From the IMG/VR virus record IMGVR_UViG_3300027734_000055, positions 1-64,000 of that record: 64,000 nucleotides of DNA. One strand, given 5' to 3'. The notes under the pieces are model-generated. The model did not search any database. It was not told where the DNA came from and saw nothing but the letters and a program-made list of their open reading frames with translations. The translations under genes were made by a program, and so were the position numbers. Positions 17,862 to 28,470 of this stretch are shown in pieces. This DNA comes from a virus. The stretch's first letter is position 1. Each line of letters opens with the position of its first letter.

Positions 17862-18961
17862 AATTATTTAATTTGTTTAACTGGGTTACTAATCTAGTAG
17901 AAGCATTTACATTTTATGGCGGTGGTGACTCTGGTGGTGGAGGCTCTCAAACTTCTACTTCTTATTCTACTAACTTACCTGAATATGCAAAGCCCTACTA
18001 TGAAGAGCTTTTAAAACAAACAGGTAAAAATGTTTATACGACTGATGCCTCAGGTACTGTTACAGGCGTTAAAGGTATGCCTACTTATACTGGGGAAAGA
18101 ATTGCAGGATTTACTCCAGAACAATTAAAAGTTCAATCTGATGTAGCAGGTATGACGAGACCTGGTGGTTTTGGTGCAGCTACTACAGGACTTGGTGTAG
18201 GACAAACTATGGGTTTCGGTGCTGCGGGTACTGGACTTTCTCAAGCATTTGGTTATACACCCACAACAACTTATGGGGGTACATTTACACCAGGCGCAGC
18301 TGCTGCTTATATGTCGCCTTATGCTTCTAATGTAACTGACATTGCTGTAGCCGAAGCGCGTAAACAAGCAGATTTAGATAGGTCTGCAGGTGCACTAGGT
18401 GCTATTGGTCGAGGTACATTTGGTGGCGCACGTCAAGCTTTATTACAAGCTGAACAAGGTAAAGGTGCTGCACAAAATATTGCTAATATTAGAGCTCGTG
18501 GTCAACAAGAAGCATATACAAATGCTCAACAACAATTCCAAGCTGACCAAGCTAGACGCTTACAAGCTGAACAACTTAATCAACAAGCACAACAATATCA
18601 AGCAGGACTTGGTAAAGACATCGGTCTTGCGGGTCTTACAACTGGTATTGAAGCTTCTGGTAAACAAGCAGCAGCAGCCGCAGCACAACAAACTGCTGAT
18701 CTAGAAAGATTAAAAGCACAAGCAGCTACGGGTGCTGAACAACAAGCTTACCAACAAAAAATTGACGATATTAAATATCAACAGTTCCAAGAACAAAATA
18801 ATTACCAAAAACAACAACTTGAATATCTCAGTAATATTCTTCGTGGTAATGCAGCGGCTCTTGGGTCAACTCAAGTTCAATATACACCACCACCTTCTAC
18901 TGTATCTCAAATTGGTGGTTTAGGTTTAGCTGGACTTGGTTTAATGAAAGCTTTAGGTTAA
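17858..18961 (+). CDS. Internal virion protein with Gln-rich helices (367 aa)
   Basis: A hydrophobic start (KLFNLFNWVTNLVEAFTF) and a Gly/Ser linker (GGGDSGGGGSQ) are followed by a conserved region (YYEELLKQTGKNVY ... YTGERIAGFTPEQ) and a long Gln/Ala helix (~residues 165-330). The last residues are Gly/Leu hydrophobic (IGGLGLAGLGLMKALG). The mix of amphipathic helices and membrane-seeking ends fits an ejection protein. It has no enzymatic motif. Confidence 0.6.
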   Translation: MKLFNLFNWVTNLVEAFTFYGGGDSGGGGSQTSTSYSTNLPEYAKPYYEELLKQTGKNVYTTDASGTVTGVKGMPTYTGERIAGFTPEQLKVQSDVAGMTRPGGFGAATTGLGVGQTMGFGAAGTGLSQAFGYTPTTTYGGTFTPGAAAAYMSPYASNVTDIAVAEARKQADLDRSAGALGAIGRGTFGGARQALLQAEQGKGAAQNIANIRARGQQEAYTNAQQQFQADQARRLQAEQLNQQAQQYQAGLGKDIGLAGLTTGIEASGKQAAAAAAQQTADLERLKAQAATGAEQQAYQQKIDDIKYQQFQEQNNYQKQQLEYLSNILRGNAAALGSTQVQYTPPPSTVSQIGGLGLAGLGLMKALG

Positions 18962-18970
18962 GGATAAACT

Positions 18971-20488
18971 ATGAACATTATTAAATTACAAAATGAATTA
19001 AAAGGTGTGCCTGATGACGCACTTATTGGTTATGTTCAAAATCCTACAGGCACTGTACCTAGTTATTTAGCATTATCAGAATTACAACGCAGAAAAGAAA
19101 TGCGTGAAAAATATCAAGCCGCTCAACCAGAAAAGACAACTGTAGCTGAAGATTTAGCAGCACCACAACCACAAGGTATTGCGGCAATCCAACAACCTGC
19201 ACAAGCTCCTGTAGCAGAACCAGGTGTAGCAGGTCTTCCTGTACCTGATCAAATGTTCAGTGGCCAAGGTATGGCAGCTGGTGGTATCGTAGCGTTTGAT
19301 GATGGTGGCTATGTTAATCCTGGTTTAGTAGGAGGCCCTGTACAAGAATCATTACCTTGGTATTCAGGTATTAATGATTTTTTAAATAGAAATTTTGATT
19401 GGTCAGCTACAAATAGAGCAGCAAGAGAAAAAGGTATTGGAAATGAAGTAACTAATCCGTTTATTTCTGGTATGCCTAGAACTGATATTGCAGATGAATA
19501 CTTAATGCTTCGTCAAAAAGTTAATACAGGTAAAGGTACTTATCAAGATATTGATCGTATGAAACAAATTGAAGGTCAAGGTACTCCTGCAGCACAAGTT
19601 CCTACTGGTGGCGGTTATATACCTGGTCAAAAAACTCAAGCTGATATTCAATCTGATATTGATAAACAAAGGCAATTAGCTAAAGATAAAGAAGCTGCTA
19701 TTAAAAATGTATATGCACCTAAAGGTGGTGCAGCAAAAGAAAGTATTAAGAGCCTAGCTGATTATGCTAAAGAATTTAGAGATGTTGTAGGCGAAGATCC
19801 TATGCAAAAAGCTTTAATGAAAAGAATGGAATCTATGGATACAGCTGCAGCTAAACAAGCAGAACAAGCACCATGGATGGCATTAGCACAAGCTGGCTTC
19901 TCTATGGCCGGTGGTAAGTCTCCATATGCATTACAAAATATTGCAGCCGGTGCATTAGAAGGCGTTAAAACTTATGGTGACGCTAAAGATAAAATGGCTG
20001 CATTAGAAGATAAACGATTCAGTCTTATGGCTGATATGGCTAAATCTCAACGCGCTGAACAACTTGCTATTGCATCTAAAGGTGCTGATAGTCGTGATGC
20101 TGCGTTAGCTCGCGAACAACAAGATAGACTTAATAAAGAGAAGATGGCTAATGATATGCAAATCCATTTACTCGACAATACGTTTGACTTACGTGGTAAA
20201 GAAATTGCTGCGGCTCAAAAAGATCAACCTGATGCTACAGCAAGAGCTACTAAGATTTGGCCTTTAGTTCCTGAACAACAAGAATACAAAGATAAAATGA
20301 AGCAACTTATTAATACATTAGGTGATGAAGCTCCAACACCAGGTACTAGAAATCATAATAAATATCTTGAAGGTAGAAGAGCTATTGAAAACGAAGTCTA
20401 TAATAATTTAATTAGAAAACCTGGTATGGGCACAACTGGCGCACGATATACATTTGATGCGACTAGTGGAAAGATAATGCCACTCTAA
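18971..20488 (+). CDS. Internal virion protein (505 aa)
   Basis: The N-terminus MNIIKLQNELKGVPDDALIGYVQNPTGTVPSYLALSELQRRKEMR is a motif common in aquatic-phage internal proteins. A Pro/Ala/Gln-rich linker, the MAAGGIVAFDDGG motif and a long helical C-terminal half (KAALEDKRFSLMADMAKSQRAEQ) follow. AAGGA precedes the start, and the stop is one base before the next start. It is probably an ejected core protein. Confidence 0.6.
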   Translation: MNIIKLQNELKGVPDDALIGYVQNPTGTVPSYLALSELQRRKEMREKYQAAQPEKTTVAEDLAAPQPQGIAAIQQPAQAPVAEPGVAGLPVPDQMFSGQGMAAGGIVAFDDGGYVNPGLVGGPVQESLPWYSGINDFLNRNFDWSATNRAAREKGIGNEVTNPFISGMPRTDIADEYLMLRQKVNTGKGTYQDIDRMKQIEGQGTPAAQVPTGGGYIPGQKTQADIQSDIDKQRQLAKDKEAAIKNVYAPKGGAAKESIKSLADYAKEFRDVVGEDPMQKALMKRMESMDTAAAKQAEQAPWMALAQAGFSMAGGKSPYALQNIAAGALEGVKTYGDAKDKMAALEDKRFSLMADMAKSQRAEQLAIASKGADSRDAALAREQQDRLNKEKMANDMQIHLLDNTFDLRGKEIAAAQKDQPDATARATKIWPLVPEQQEYKDKMKQLINTLGDEAPTPGTRNHNKYLEGRRAIENEVYNNLIRKPGMGTTGARYTFDATSGKIMPL

Positions 20489-20489
20489 A

Positions 20490-23400
20490 ATGCCAAGCGT
20501 AAACGTACCAGGATTTGGAGTCATTGACTTTCCGGAAGATATGTCTCCGGATCAAATTAGCGAAGCAATCAAAACACAAGTTCCTGCTTTTAGACAAAAA
20601 AGAGATGAAGAACTTAGACCTGATTTATCATTAGGTGAAGCTGCTAGACGTGCAGTGATTCGTGGCGGTAAACAAGTAAGTTCTGCATTCGGTGATATTA
20701 TCCCAGCAATTGGTGCAAGCGCATTAGGTTTTGATGACTATGCTAAACGCCAAATGGAAGAAGCTGCGGCAACCCAAGAAGAAATTCAAAATAGATTTGC
20801 TCCTGAAGTTCGATCCTATAAAGAAGTAACTGGCCCAATGTCTGCACTTAAGTATGGTGTAGAAACCGTTGGTGAACAAATTCCTAATTTAGCAACAGCG
20901 TTAATACCAGGTGGTGTAGGCGCTATGCTAGGTAGACGTGCTGCGATGGGTGCGGCTGAAGCTGCTGGACTCGGTACAAAAGAAGCTACCGAATTATTAG
21001 CAAGTCGTCAAGCACTCGGTCAAAACTTAGGTGTCTATCTAGGTTCATATGCTCAAAACGCTCCTGAAGTATTTCAAAATATATACGACACCTCTGGTCA
21101 ATTAGAACCAAGTGCAGCTTTGTTATTTAGCTCAGTCGGCGCTGCGTTAGATTCTGCGTTCCCTGCGGCAATTATGAATAAACTAACTAAGCCTGCTAAG
21201 ATGGGCTTGATAGAAAAGGTATTAGAAAAGTCTGGCATGGAGCCAAGTTTACTTCGTAAGATTACAGCAAGTGTGCCGGAGTCTATAGCACTAGAAGGTT
21301 TAACTGAGGGTGCACAAGAAGCTATTAGTTTAAAAGCAGAAAACTTTGTTAATAAGAATGCTGGACTATTTAATTCTGAAGGCTGGAATCGCATACTAGA
21401 ATCTACTATACGTGGTGGTATTGCCGGTGGTGCATTTGGTACTGCTGCAGCTATCCCTGAAAGATTAAGTGAAAGAGCTCAAGCTCAACCTACGCCAACA
21501 ACTGAACAACCTACACCTGAATCTGATATAGTAGGAATTAAAAAAGAACCTGCTGTGCAGGAGATGAGGACACAAGATGGACTTCCAATCACCGGAACTA
21601 GAGAAGTTAACACCGCAGGAATTGGAGAAACTCTTCAAGTACCTGGACGACCCAATGAGCCAGGACTTCCCACAGGAACTACAGAAGATCTCGGAGCTGG
21701 AGCTCCTGGGGTTACAACTAATGTTGAACCAACTGATGGACGAGAAGCGCAACAGCCCTCTACACTAACTCAAGACGCTCAAGATTTAATACGTTCAGTC
21801 GAGGCTGGTGGTGTACCAGCTATGATGACTAATAATCTTCGACGTATTGCAAAAGAAAACGGAATTGAGCTTACTCCACAAACAACACCTAATGACATTA
21901 TTGCAGCACTTCAAACTAAATTAACTGAAGCCAAGCCATTAGACATAACAGATACAGCACCTATTAGAGATGCAGCTGAAGTTCCTACTGACGTTAAAGA
22001 TTCTGAAATCACTCCTCAAGAAATAGTTAAAGCTCAACCTAGCCCAGAAACAGTTACATTACCTGATACAAAAGAAACAGCTCAATCTATTATTGATCAT
22101 CTTGTTAATGAATTTGGTAATAATATTAGAACTGCTCAAAATAGAGGCACTATAAAAGTTGTAAATAATGCTGAAGAGCTTTCTAAATTAGGAGTAGATG
22201 TAGCGCCTAATGCTATTGGGGCATACTCAAAAGGTACGTCTTATATTATAGCTAACCGTTTAACTAAAGATAACTCAAGACGTGCTTTGTTACATGAAGT
22301 AGGAGAGCACCACGGGTTAGAAGGCATGCTTGGTAAAAATATTTATAAACAAGTCTTACGCCAAGTTAAACAACTTAATACTATGGATAAGGTTGTTACC
22401 GAAGCTCATGACCATGTTACTCAACAATACCCAGAATTACAAATAGGTTCAGATGCACATACACGAGAAGTGCTTGCACGGATAGGCGAAGTAGCTCCAG
22501 AAAATACATTGTGGAGAAAAGTTGTTGGTGCGGTTAAAAACTTTTTAACTAAAGCTGGATTATATAATCCTAACAAAATGACTACAGCAGATCTTCATGA
22601 TTTGATTCTGCACTCTACCAGAACTGTATTAAAACGTGGTACGCCTCAACAAATAACTACCAAGCCAGAAGTTCAAATGGCTAAAGCAGGTCCTACTAAT
22701 ACAGTAGATCCACAAAATTCTAAAGGTGTTATGGACTCCGTAGGTGATACTATTAAAGCTACACCTATATATAACTCTAGATTAGCACAAGATGTAAGAA
22801 ATGTTTATTCTACAATCCCAGATAGACTTAGAGCTATTGGTCTTTCATTCTTATCATTACCTCAACAAGCAGATTTATTTGGTAAAGAACTTCCGGCGCT
22901 TAATGATCTATTAGATATTATTAATAAACGTGCTGGTGCATTACAACAATATCGACAACAAGTTGATGACAAAGTATTTAGGGGTTTTGAATTACTTAAA
23001 AATTATCCTAAACCAGTTGTAGATAAATTTAACGATGTTGCACATAAATTAACAGCGCTTCGTATTGATCCTAGAAGAGGCAAAGATGAACAAGAAAATT
23101 GGAATGACCAATTAATAGCTGCATGGAATAATATAGATAAACCTTTACGCGATCTAGCATATGAATACTCAGATGCTTTTGGCAAATCTAGAGAGACTAT
23201 GATTAAACAAGTAGAACTCTTTGCTGGTAAATCTATTGCGGATCAATTAAGAAATAGGTTTGAAAAAGAAAAGATTTCATTCTACTTACCATTAAGACGT
23301 AAAGGTAATTACAGATTAGCTTACTTTGATAAAGATGGTGAGCGTGTTGTAATTCATAAAGAAACTCCTGCTGAACTAGCTATTGCAGTTAAAGAAGCGC

Positions 23401-25394
23401 AGAAAGCTAATGGCCAAGACATAACAACTAGTTTACTCACAAGAGAATTAAACTATAAAGATACGCCTCCTTTAGGATTTGCAAAAAGTATTATTGATTT
23501 ACTAGATGAAAATATTGACGCAGATATTAATGATCCGGATTCTATCTTAGCTAAAGAGAATTTAATTAATGAAGTCTATAAAACTTATCTAGACACATTC
23601 CCTGATGAATCCTTACGTCAACAAATGCGTACTCGTGAAGGTATCGAGGGATATATTAAAGATGTTGTAGGTGGATATGCAGATGTAGGATCTAAACTAG
23701 CACATCAAGTTTCTAATCTTGAATATAAACCATTACTTGATAAAGCTATGGCAGATGTTAAAAAGAACGAAGCTGATTATAGATTATCTCATCCAGACTT
23801 AAAAGATAATGTGCCTGTAACCCAAGTCGTTCAAAACTTAATTGATCAAAGAAAATTTCTTGACAACCCTGTAGCTGACAGTATCTCTTCAAGAGCCAGC
23901 TGGTTTAGTTATATGTGGCATATTGCAGGTAATGTATCTTCTGCTGTAGTCAACTTAACTCAAGTTCCTATGGTAGTACTTCCTATGCTTGGCGGTAAAT
24001 ATGGCTGGTCACAAGCAAGTGCTATGTTAAAAGAAGCATACTCTCAATATACTAAAGGCGGCTTAGATGTCAATCGTAAGTTCTTACCTGATTTTACTTT
24101 TGGCGCTAATCTAAAACCCGGCGATAAATATTATAACTTGTACCACAATGCAGTAAGTCGTTCTGCTATTCGACGCAGTGTAGGATATGAACTTACAGAA
24201 ATGAGACGTAGAACTACTGAAGAATTTACAGGTAGAAGAGCTAAGATTGAAACTGGTCTAGGTTGGATATTCCAAAACTCTGAAAGAATGAATAGAGAAG
24301 TGACATTAATCGCTGCGTTCAATTTAGCTAGACAAAGTGGTTTATCTGAACAAGCTGCAATTGATGAAGCTATTGATATGACAACTCGTACTCATTCCCA
24401 TGCTTTATCTGAAGCGGGTCCTCGTATGTTCCAAAACGGTATTGGTAAGATTGCATTCACATTTAAATCTTTTGCTCAAGCTCAGATATATAACATGGCT
24501 CGCTTATTCTATTTAGCATTTAAAGGCGCTAGCGTAGAAGACAGGAGACTTGCACAAAAACAATTGACTGGTATTCTAGGTATGACCTATGCATTCTCTG
24601 GACTCCAAGGCTTACCAACTTATGGCGCGGCTAACATGTTTGCGTCTGCGGTTGCAGCTATGTTTGGTGATGACGATGAACCATTTGATTTTGATGAATC
24701 AGTTCGATCAGCAATCGGTGACATTGGCTACAAAGGCCCACTCAATGCGTTAACGAATATCGATATAGCATCGAGAACAGGTTTCAATGGTATGGTGTGG
24801 CACGATGACCCAAGACGTTTAGCAGAGGTTGGATTTGCTCCGTACTTTATGGAACATTTCTTTGGCCCTTCCTATCAAGCTTTATTTGTGAACCCAGGCC
24901 GGGCAATTAAACTTATGAATGAAGGCCAAGTATATAGAGGCCTTGAAACTGTTACACCATCGTTTGTGCGTAATCCTATGAAAGCATTCCGCTTTGCAAC
25001 TGAAGGCGCTAAGACAACTAACGGCGCACCTATTGTTGATGACGTAAGTGCATATAGTGCATTCATGCAAATCTTTGGATTTAATAATGCCGAGTTATCA
25101 GAAGCTTATGCACGAGCTGGATCTATGAAAAAGGCAGAACAAGCTATTATGGCAAGACGCACAGCGTTATTAGATTTACACTTCTTAGCTAAGTCTAATG
25201 GTGATGACGATATGTTAGCTGAAATTAAAGATAAGATTGCAGGATATAATGAGTCATATCCAAGTAATAAGATTTCTGCTGATACATTAGCTAGATCCTA
25301 TCGCGGTCATACAGAAAGAATTAAAAACTCTGTTGACGGTGTTTATCTTAATAAGAAACTTAAGAATCAAATCATCGAAGAATACGGCGACTAA
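20490..25394 (+). CDS. Giant internal virion protein with metallopeptidase-like motif (1634 aa)
   Basis: The N-terminus MPSVNVPGFGVIDFPEDMSPDQISEAI is a short conserved module found on phage ejection proteins. Residues ~90-300 contain Ala/Gly-rich helices; ~330-530 are low complexity. At 602-611 the sequence HEVGEHHGLE gives an HExxxHH pattern like the metallopeptidase domains of large phage polyvalent proteins. The rest is mainly helical, with ITRTHSHALSE- and AFTFKSFAQAQIYNMARL-type segments. It is the largest product and the last late gene. An infection-time role is inferred; protease activity is a hypothesis. Confidence 0.7.
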   Translation: MPSVNVPGFGVIDFPEDMSPDQISEAIKTQVPAFRQKRDEELRPDLSLGEAARRAVIRGGKQVSSAFGDIIPAIGASALGFDDYAKRQMEEAAATQEEIQNRFAPEVRSYKEVTGPMSALKYGVETVGEQIPNLATALIPGGVGAMLGRRAAMGAAEAAGLGTKEATELLASRQALGQNLGVYLGSYAQNAPEVFQNIYDTSGQLEPSAALLFSSVGAALDSAFPAAIMNKLTKPAKMGLIEKVLEKSGMEPSLLRKITASVPESIALEGLTEGAQEAISLKAENFVNKNAGLFNSEGWNRILESTIRGGIAGGAFGTAAAIPERLSERAQAQPTPTTEQPTPESDIVGIKKEPAVQEMRTQDGLPITGTREVNTAGIGETLQVPGRPNEPGLPTGTTEDLGAGAPGVTTNVEPTDGREAQQPSTLTQDAQDLIRSVEAGGVPAMMTNNLRRIAKENGIELTPQTTPNDIIAALQTKLTEAKPLDITDTAPIRDAAEVPTDVKDSEITPQEIVKAQPSPETVTLPDTKETAQSIIDHLVNEFGNNIRTAQNRGTIKVVNNAEELSKLGVDVAPNAIGAYSKGTSYIIANRLTKDNSRRALLHEVGEHHGLEGMLGKNIYKQVLRQVKQLNTMDKVVTEAHDHVTQQYPELQIGSDAHTREVLARIGEVAPENTLWRKVVGAVKNFLTKAGLYNPNKMTTADLHDLILHSTRTVLKRGTPQQITTKPEVQMAKAGPTNTVDPQNSKGVMDSVGDTIKATPIYNSRLAQDVRNVYSTIPDRLRAIGLSFLSLPQQADLFGKELPALNDLLDIINKRAGALQQYRQQVDDKVFRGFELLKNYPKPVVDKFNDVAHKLTALRIDPRRGKDEQENWNDQLIAAWNNIDKPLRDLAYEYSDAFGKSRETMIKQVELFAGKSIADQLRNRFEKEKISFYLPLRRKGNYRLAYFDKDGERVVIHKETPAELAIAVKEAQKANGQDITTSLLTRELNYKDTPPLGFAKSIIDLLDENIDADINDPDSILAKENLINEVYKTYLDTFPDESLRQQMRTREGIEGYIKDVVGGYADVGSKLAHQVSNLEYKPLLDKAMADVKKNEADYRLSHPDLKDNVPVTQVVQNLIDQRKFLDNPVADSISSRASWFSYMWHIAGNVSSAVVNLTQVPMVVLPMLGGKYGWSQASAMLKEAYSQYTKGGLDVNRKFLPDFTFGANLKPGDKYYNLYHNAVSRSAIRRSVGYELTEMRRRTTEEFTGRRAKIETGLGWIFQNSERMNREVTLIAAFNLARQSGLSEQAAIDEAIDMTTRTHSHALSEAGPRMFQNGIGKIAFTFKSFAQAQIYNMARLFYLAFKGASVEDRRLAQKQLTGILGMTYAFSGLQGLPTYGAANMFASAVAAMFGDDDEPFDFDESVRSAIGDIGYKGPLNALTNIDIASRTGFNGMVWHDDPRRLAEVGFAPYFMEHFFGPSYQALFVNPGRAIKLMNEGQVYRGLETVTPSFVRNPMKAFRFATEGAKTTNGAPIVDDVSAYSAFMQIFGFNNAELSEAYARAGSMKKAEQAIMARRTALLDLHFLAKSNGDDDMLAEIKDKIAGYNESYPSNKISADTLARSYRGHTERIKNSVDGVYLNKKLKNQIIEEYGD

Positions 25395-25595
25395 CTATTT
25401 AATTCGCCAAGCTCTAACACCTAAACATCCATCCTTTTCTGTAACATAAGCTTTAACAACTACCTTTGCACGTTTAGCACCTGTTTCTATTGCGTAAATA
25501 ATAGGCGAAGGCTTTAAGGTGGGGACAAAGAAACTATCCCCAACACTCATTGCTTCAAACGGAAATATCCATTCAGGTTCTTTAGTGAGACTCAC
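25395..25595 (-). CDS. Small early protein at end of leftward arm (66 aa)
   Basis: The compact sequence (EWIFPFEAMSVGDSFFVPTLKPSPIIYAI ... KVVVKAYVTEKDGCLGVRAWRIK) matches a small family seen in many phages next to replication genes; its function is unknown. The start overlaps the primase-helicase stop by 14 bases. Its stop codon directly abuts the stop of the convergent giant late gene with no base between. Confidence 0.75.
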   Translation of the reverse strand: MSLTKEPEWIFPFEAMSVGDSFFVPTLKPSPIIYAIETGAKRAKVVVKAYVTEKDGCLGVRAWRIK

Positions 25596-28434
25596 TGTCT
25601 AATCCTTTTAATAAGGCTTCAGGAAGAGTAGCTAAATTTATCTTATAAACACTGGTAGCTGATTTACCAAAATCTTTCCATCCTGCATTCATACGTTTCT
25701 TAACATTAGATCCCGCATCTACTTCAATACCTGATTCTTTCATTTGGAATAAGAATTCCTTACGACTGACTGACATTTCACTTAAGTATTTATCAAACTC
25801 AGTTTTAGAAATCCACATCGTATGCTCGTCATTTTCTACGCGGATTACAAAAGCAGTACGTGGTTCCATCGTAATCTTATTGTCTTTGAATGCTAGAATG
25901 CCAGTTTGATTTTTATTAATATAATCTGAAAGCACTGATTCATAATCAATACTATTAACCTTAACTACATTGTCTTTAATAGTAATCATTTCAGTTACAA
26001 TCTTTTTATATATTCTATCAAGATCAAACTGTGTAATACCTGACGCATTAGTAATTTCACCTGATGTCATAGCAGCTGCAACTAAGTTTTGATAAAAGCG
26101 ATATGATGTATCATCGCCAAAGTCTTTAGAAAACTTAGCGCACCACTTATCAATCATCTTACCAATTTCTAATTCACCTGTTTTGTATACAGCTTTGATA
26201 AACTCTGGTCCTGCCCATCCATGATTAAATCTAAATGAATCAAATATCTCACGACCAAGTGTTGCGTCGTCTCTAAATACATCAGGCTTTCTTACTGATA
26301 GTTCAATAAGTCTTGCTACCTCACCATTAGGATCTTTTTTCAACGTAGTTAATTTATCGTATAAAGAATGATTTGATGTAAAGATTGCAATCAACGATGC
26401 TGACATCTCGTGTTCACGTTCTGCATTTACTGAAGCTTGCATTCTGATCTTAGATTTACCTTGTGAAATCTTATGGATCAATTGTGATAATGTCTTAGGT
26501 AATATATTACCCACCTCATCGAGGCCAAATGGAATATTATGTAGACCTAAGTATCGGCCTGTCATACCATTTTCTGTTGCATCTAACACAGATAGATCCT
26601 TTGGATTACCCCATACACTTAGTGCTGAATATAAAGCACCTGTCTTAGCTGCACCTGATTCACCTGTTAAACAGATTGTCACACCTGATGTAGATGTATA
26701 GTCCATGAGTGCTGAACCAAATCCTGCTAACATTGTAAACGCATGTAGTTCTAAACTTGGTTTATTAAGTTTATTAGCTGCTTCTTTCCATTCTTCGTAC
26801 TTACCTGCTGGGGCTAAGTGTTTAGCAATACCTCGACATAATGGTGAAGTCGGAGATGATACATCTTTAAAATCTCTTGTGTATTCAAGCGCACCAATGA
26901 CAAACGATTCTCTGTTTGGTGTCCATCCCATTTGCATCCGCATAACATCTGCAGCTGACTTGTTCATTAAGTATTGTCCCCATTTAATTATGTAGTTCAT
27001 AAGATATCCTACCTCCTTGTTTCCGGGATTAAATAAAACGCCATTACTTGCAATAGCTTCTTTAAACTTCTCAATGGCATATACATGCTTGATAGGTAAT
27101 AAGAATTCTCTTTCGGGGTCGTTTGGTAACATGGCCTTCATGAGCAGACATTCTCCATCTGCAACACTAAAGATTCGTTTCGTTGGGTAGATATCATAAA
27201 GTGAAACTATGATAGGATCTTTGGGGATCGGTACTCCATTTTCATCGTATTCATGCGGTGGTAAGTAATATATACCTCCGTTTTTACCGTAGACAAAAGG
27301 TTGTAATTCTTGTGGTAACCCATTGAGCTTGGTTGTAATTTTTGTAGTTTGGTTAACTACTTCTGTTTTAGTTTCTAGTACCGTCTCGCTGACAGGTTGT
27401 GACATCTGTAGTTCTTTACCTATGGCTAACGGATTTGTAATCTTGCCTCTAAACGGACACCCTTCGCAACCGCCCGGATTAACGTTGTTAAAAGTATCGC
27501 AAGAGTGTGGTTTATCTTGTGTAGCTTGGGCCTTTCTATTAGTAGCTTCTCGGTCATAGCCTGGATGCTCTTCTGACATCATATGGATCGCTGTGTCACG
27601 ATCAGAACAATGTTGTGCTATGGATAACCCAGAATACCAAATAGGTTCTTGTAAAGTCTTTGCATTTTCTAAGATAAACTTAATCTGATTACATCCCTTA
27701 CCTTCTAAAGACTTAACTGCGATATCGGAAAACTTAGTTTGGAAATTATCCAACTTCATCATCTTACGTTGATCTTCACTTAGTCCTGTCTTAGGTAACG
27801 CTGCAATTAAATCGTCATGCGTTTGTGCAACAGCGCCTAAGAAAGTTTTAAACTCGTCAAATGAGTACATTGGGATATCTGTGCCCAATACTTTAGTAGG
27901 ACTTGGGGGATCTGTTTTTTGATTAAACGTATTTGGACAACGTAAAATCCTAGCTAAATCTGCTGTGACCACAGGATCTATGTTAAGACCGTGTGTTAGG
28001 CAAAAGTTTTTAAACTTCTCAGCGTAGGGTTTCCATTCTGCTGCAGGTACGTCTTGGTCAAATAACCAGTATGCGTGAACCCCACCGCCTGAATCTATTC
28101 TCACTGGAGGTGGCAATTCATTATCTAAAACAAATTTATCGATAGCATCAAGGGCGTCTTCTTTAGACTCATATCCTTTGCCTTCGCCGACATCTAAATC
28201 TACAAAGAAAGATTTAACTGCTTTAGCTTCCTCTGCCTTACGACTATAACCATTGAATGAACTAAGTGCTACAAAGATATTAGTCTTCGTATTTTTCTTA
28301 GATTCAACAAATGATTCTAACTCATCTATGTTTTCTACGAATTTGTGCTTAGTGATCTTAGCTATCGGATCGATAGTAGCTACACAATATACGCCTGTAG
28401 ATGGCAATGCTTTCTTATAAAATTCTTTAATCAT
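25582..28434 (-). CDS. Primase-helicase (D5/DUF927-type, 950 aa)
   Basis: The N-terminal ~200 residues look like an archaeo-eukaryotic-type primase region (FVDLDVGEGKGY; VRIDSGGGVHAYWLF; ADLARILRCPNTFNQK). Around 311-330 is a Cys cluster (C-x-GGCEGCPFRG) like a zinc or Fe-S site. The C-terminal half is an ATPase with Walker A GESGAAKT (~residue 585-592) and Walker B FGLDEVGN, resembling DUF927-type phage helicases. It would prime and unwind DNA at the fork. The ATG is the only in-frame start; a stop lies upstream. Confidence 0.8.
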   Translation of the reverse strand: MIKEFYKKALPSTGVYCVATIDPIAKITKHKFVENIDELESFVESKKNTKTNIFVALSSFNGYSRKAEEAKAVKSFFVDLDVGEGKGYESKEDALDAIDKFVLDNELPPPVRIDSGGGVHAYWLFDQDVPAAEWKPYAEKFKNFCLTHGLNIDPVVTADLARILRCPNTFNQKTDPPSPTKVLGTDIPMYSFDEFKTFLGAVAQTHDDLIAALPKTGLSEDQRKMMKLDNFQTKFSDIAVKSLEGKGCNQIKFILENAKTLQEPIWYSGLSIAQHCSDRDTAIHMMSEEHPGYDREATNRKAQATQDKPHSCDTFNNVNPGGCEGCPFRGKITNPLAIGKELQMSQPVSETVLETKTEVVNQTTKITTKLNGLPQELQPFVYGKNGGIYYLPPHEYDENGVPIPKDPIIVSLYDIYPTKRIFSVADGECLLMKAMLPNDPEREFLLPIKHVYAIEKFKEAIASNGVLFNPGNKEVGYLMNYIIKWGQYLMNKSAADVMRMQMGWTPNRESFVIGALEYTRDFKDVSSPTSPLCRGIAKHLAPAGKYEEWKEAANKLNKPSLELHAFTMLAGFGSALMDYTSTSGVTICLTGESGAAKTGALYSALSVWGNPKDLSVLDATENGMTGRYLGLHNIPFGLDEVGNILPKTLSQLIHKISQGKSKIRMQASVNAEREHEMSASLIAIFTSNHSLYDKLTTLKKDPNGEVARLIELSVRKPDVFRDDATLGREIFDSFRFNHGWAGPEFIKAVYKTGELEIGKMIDKWCAKFSKDFGDDTSYRFYQNLVAAAMTSGEITNASGITQFDLDRIYKKIVTEMITIKDNVVKVNSIDYESVLSDYINKNQTGILAFKDNKITMEPRTAFVIRVENDEHTMWISKTEFDKYLSEMSVSRKEFLFQMKESGIEVDAGSNVKKRMNAGWKDFGKSATSVYKINLATLPEALLKGLDSESH

Positions 28435-28470
28435 ATGCAGTGACTTTCTATTTTTTTAGTCAACAGTACT

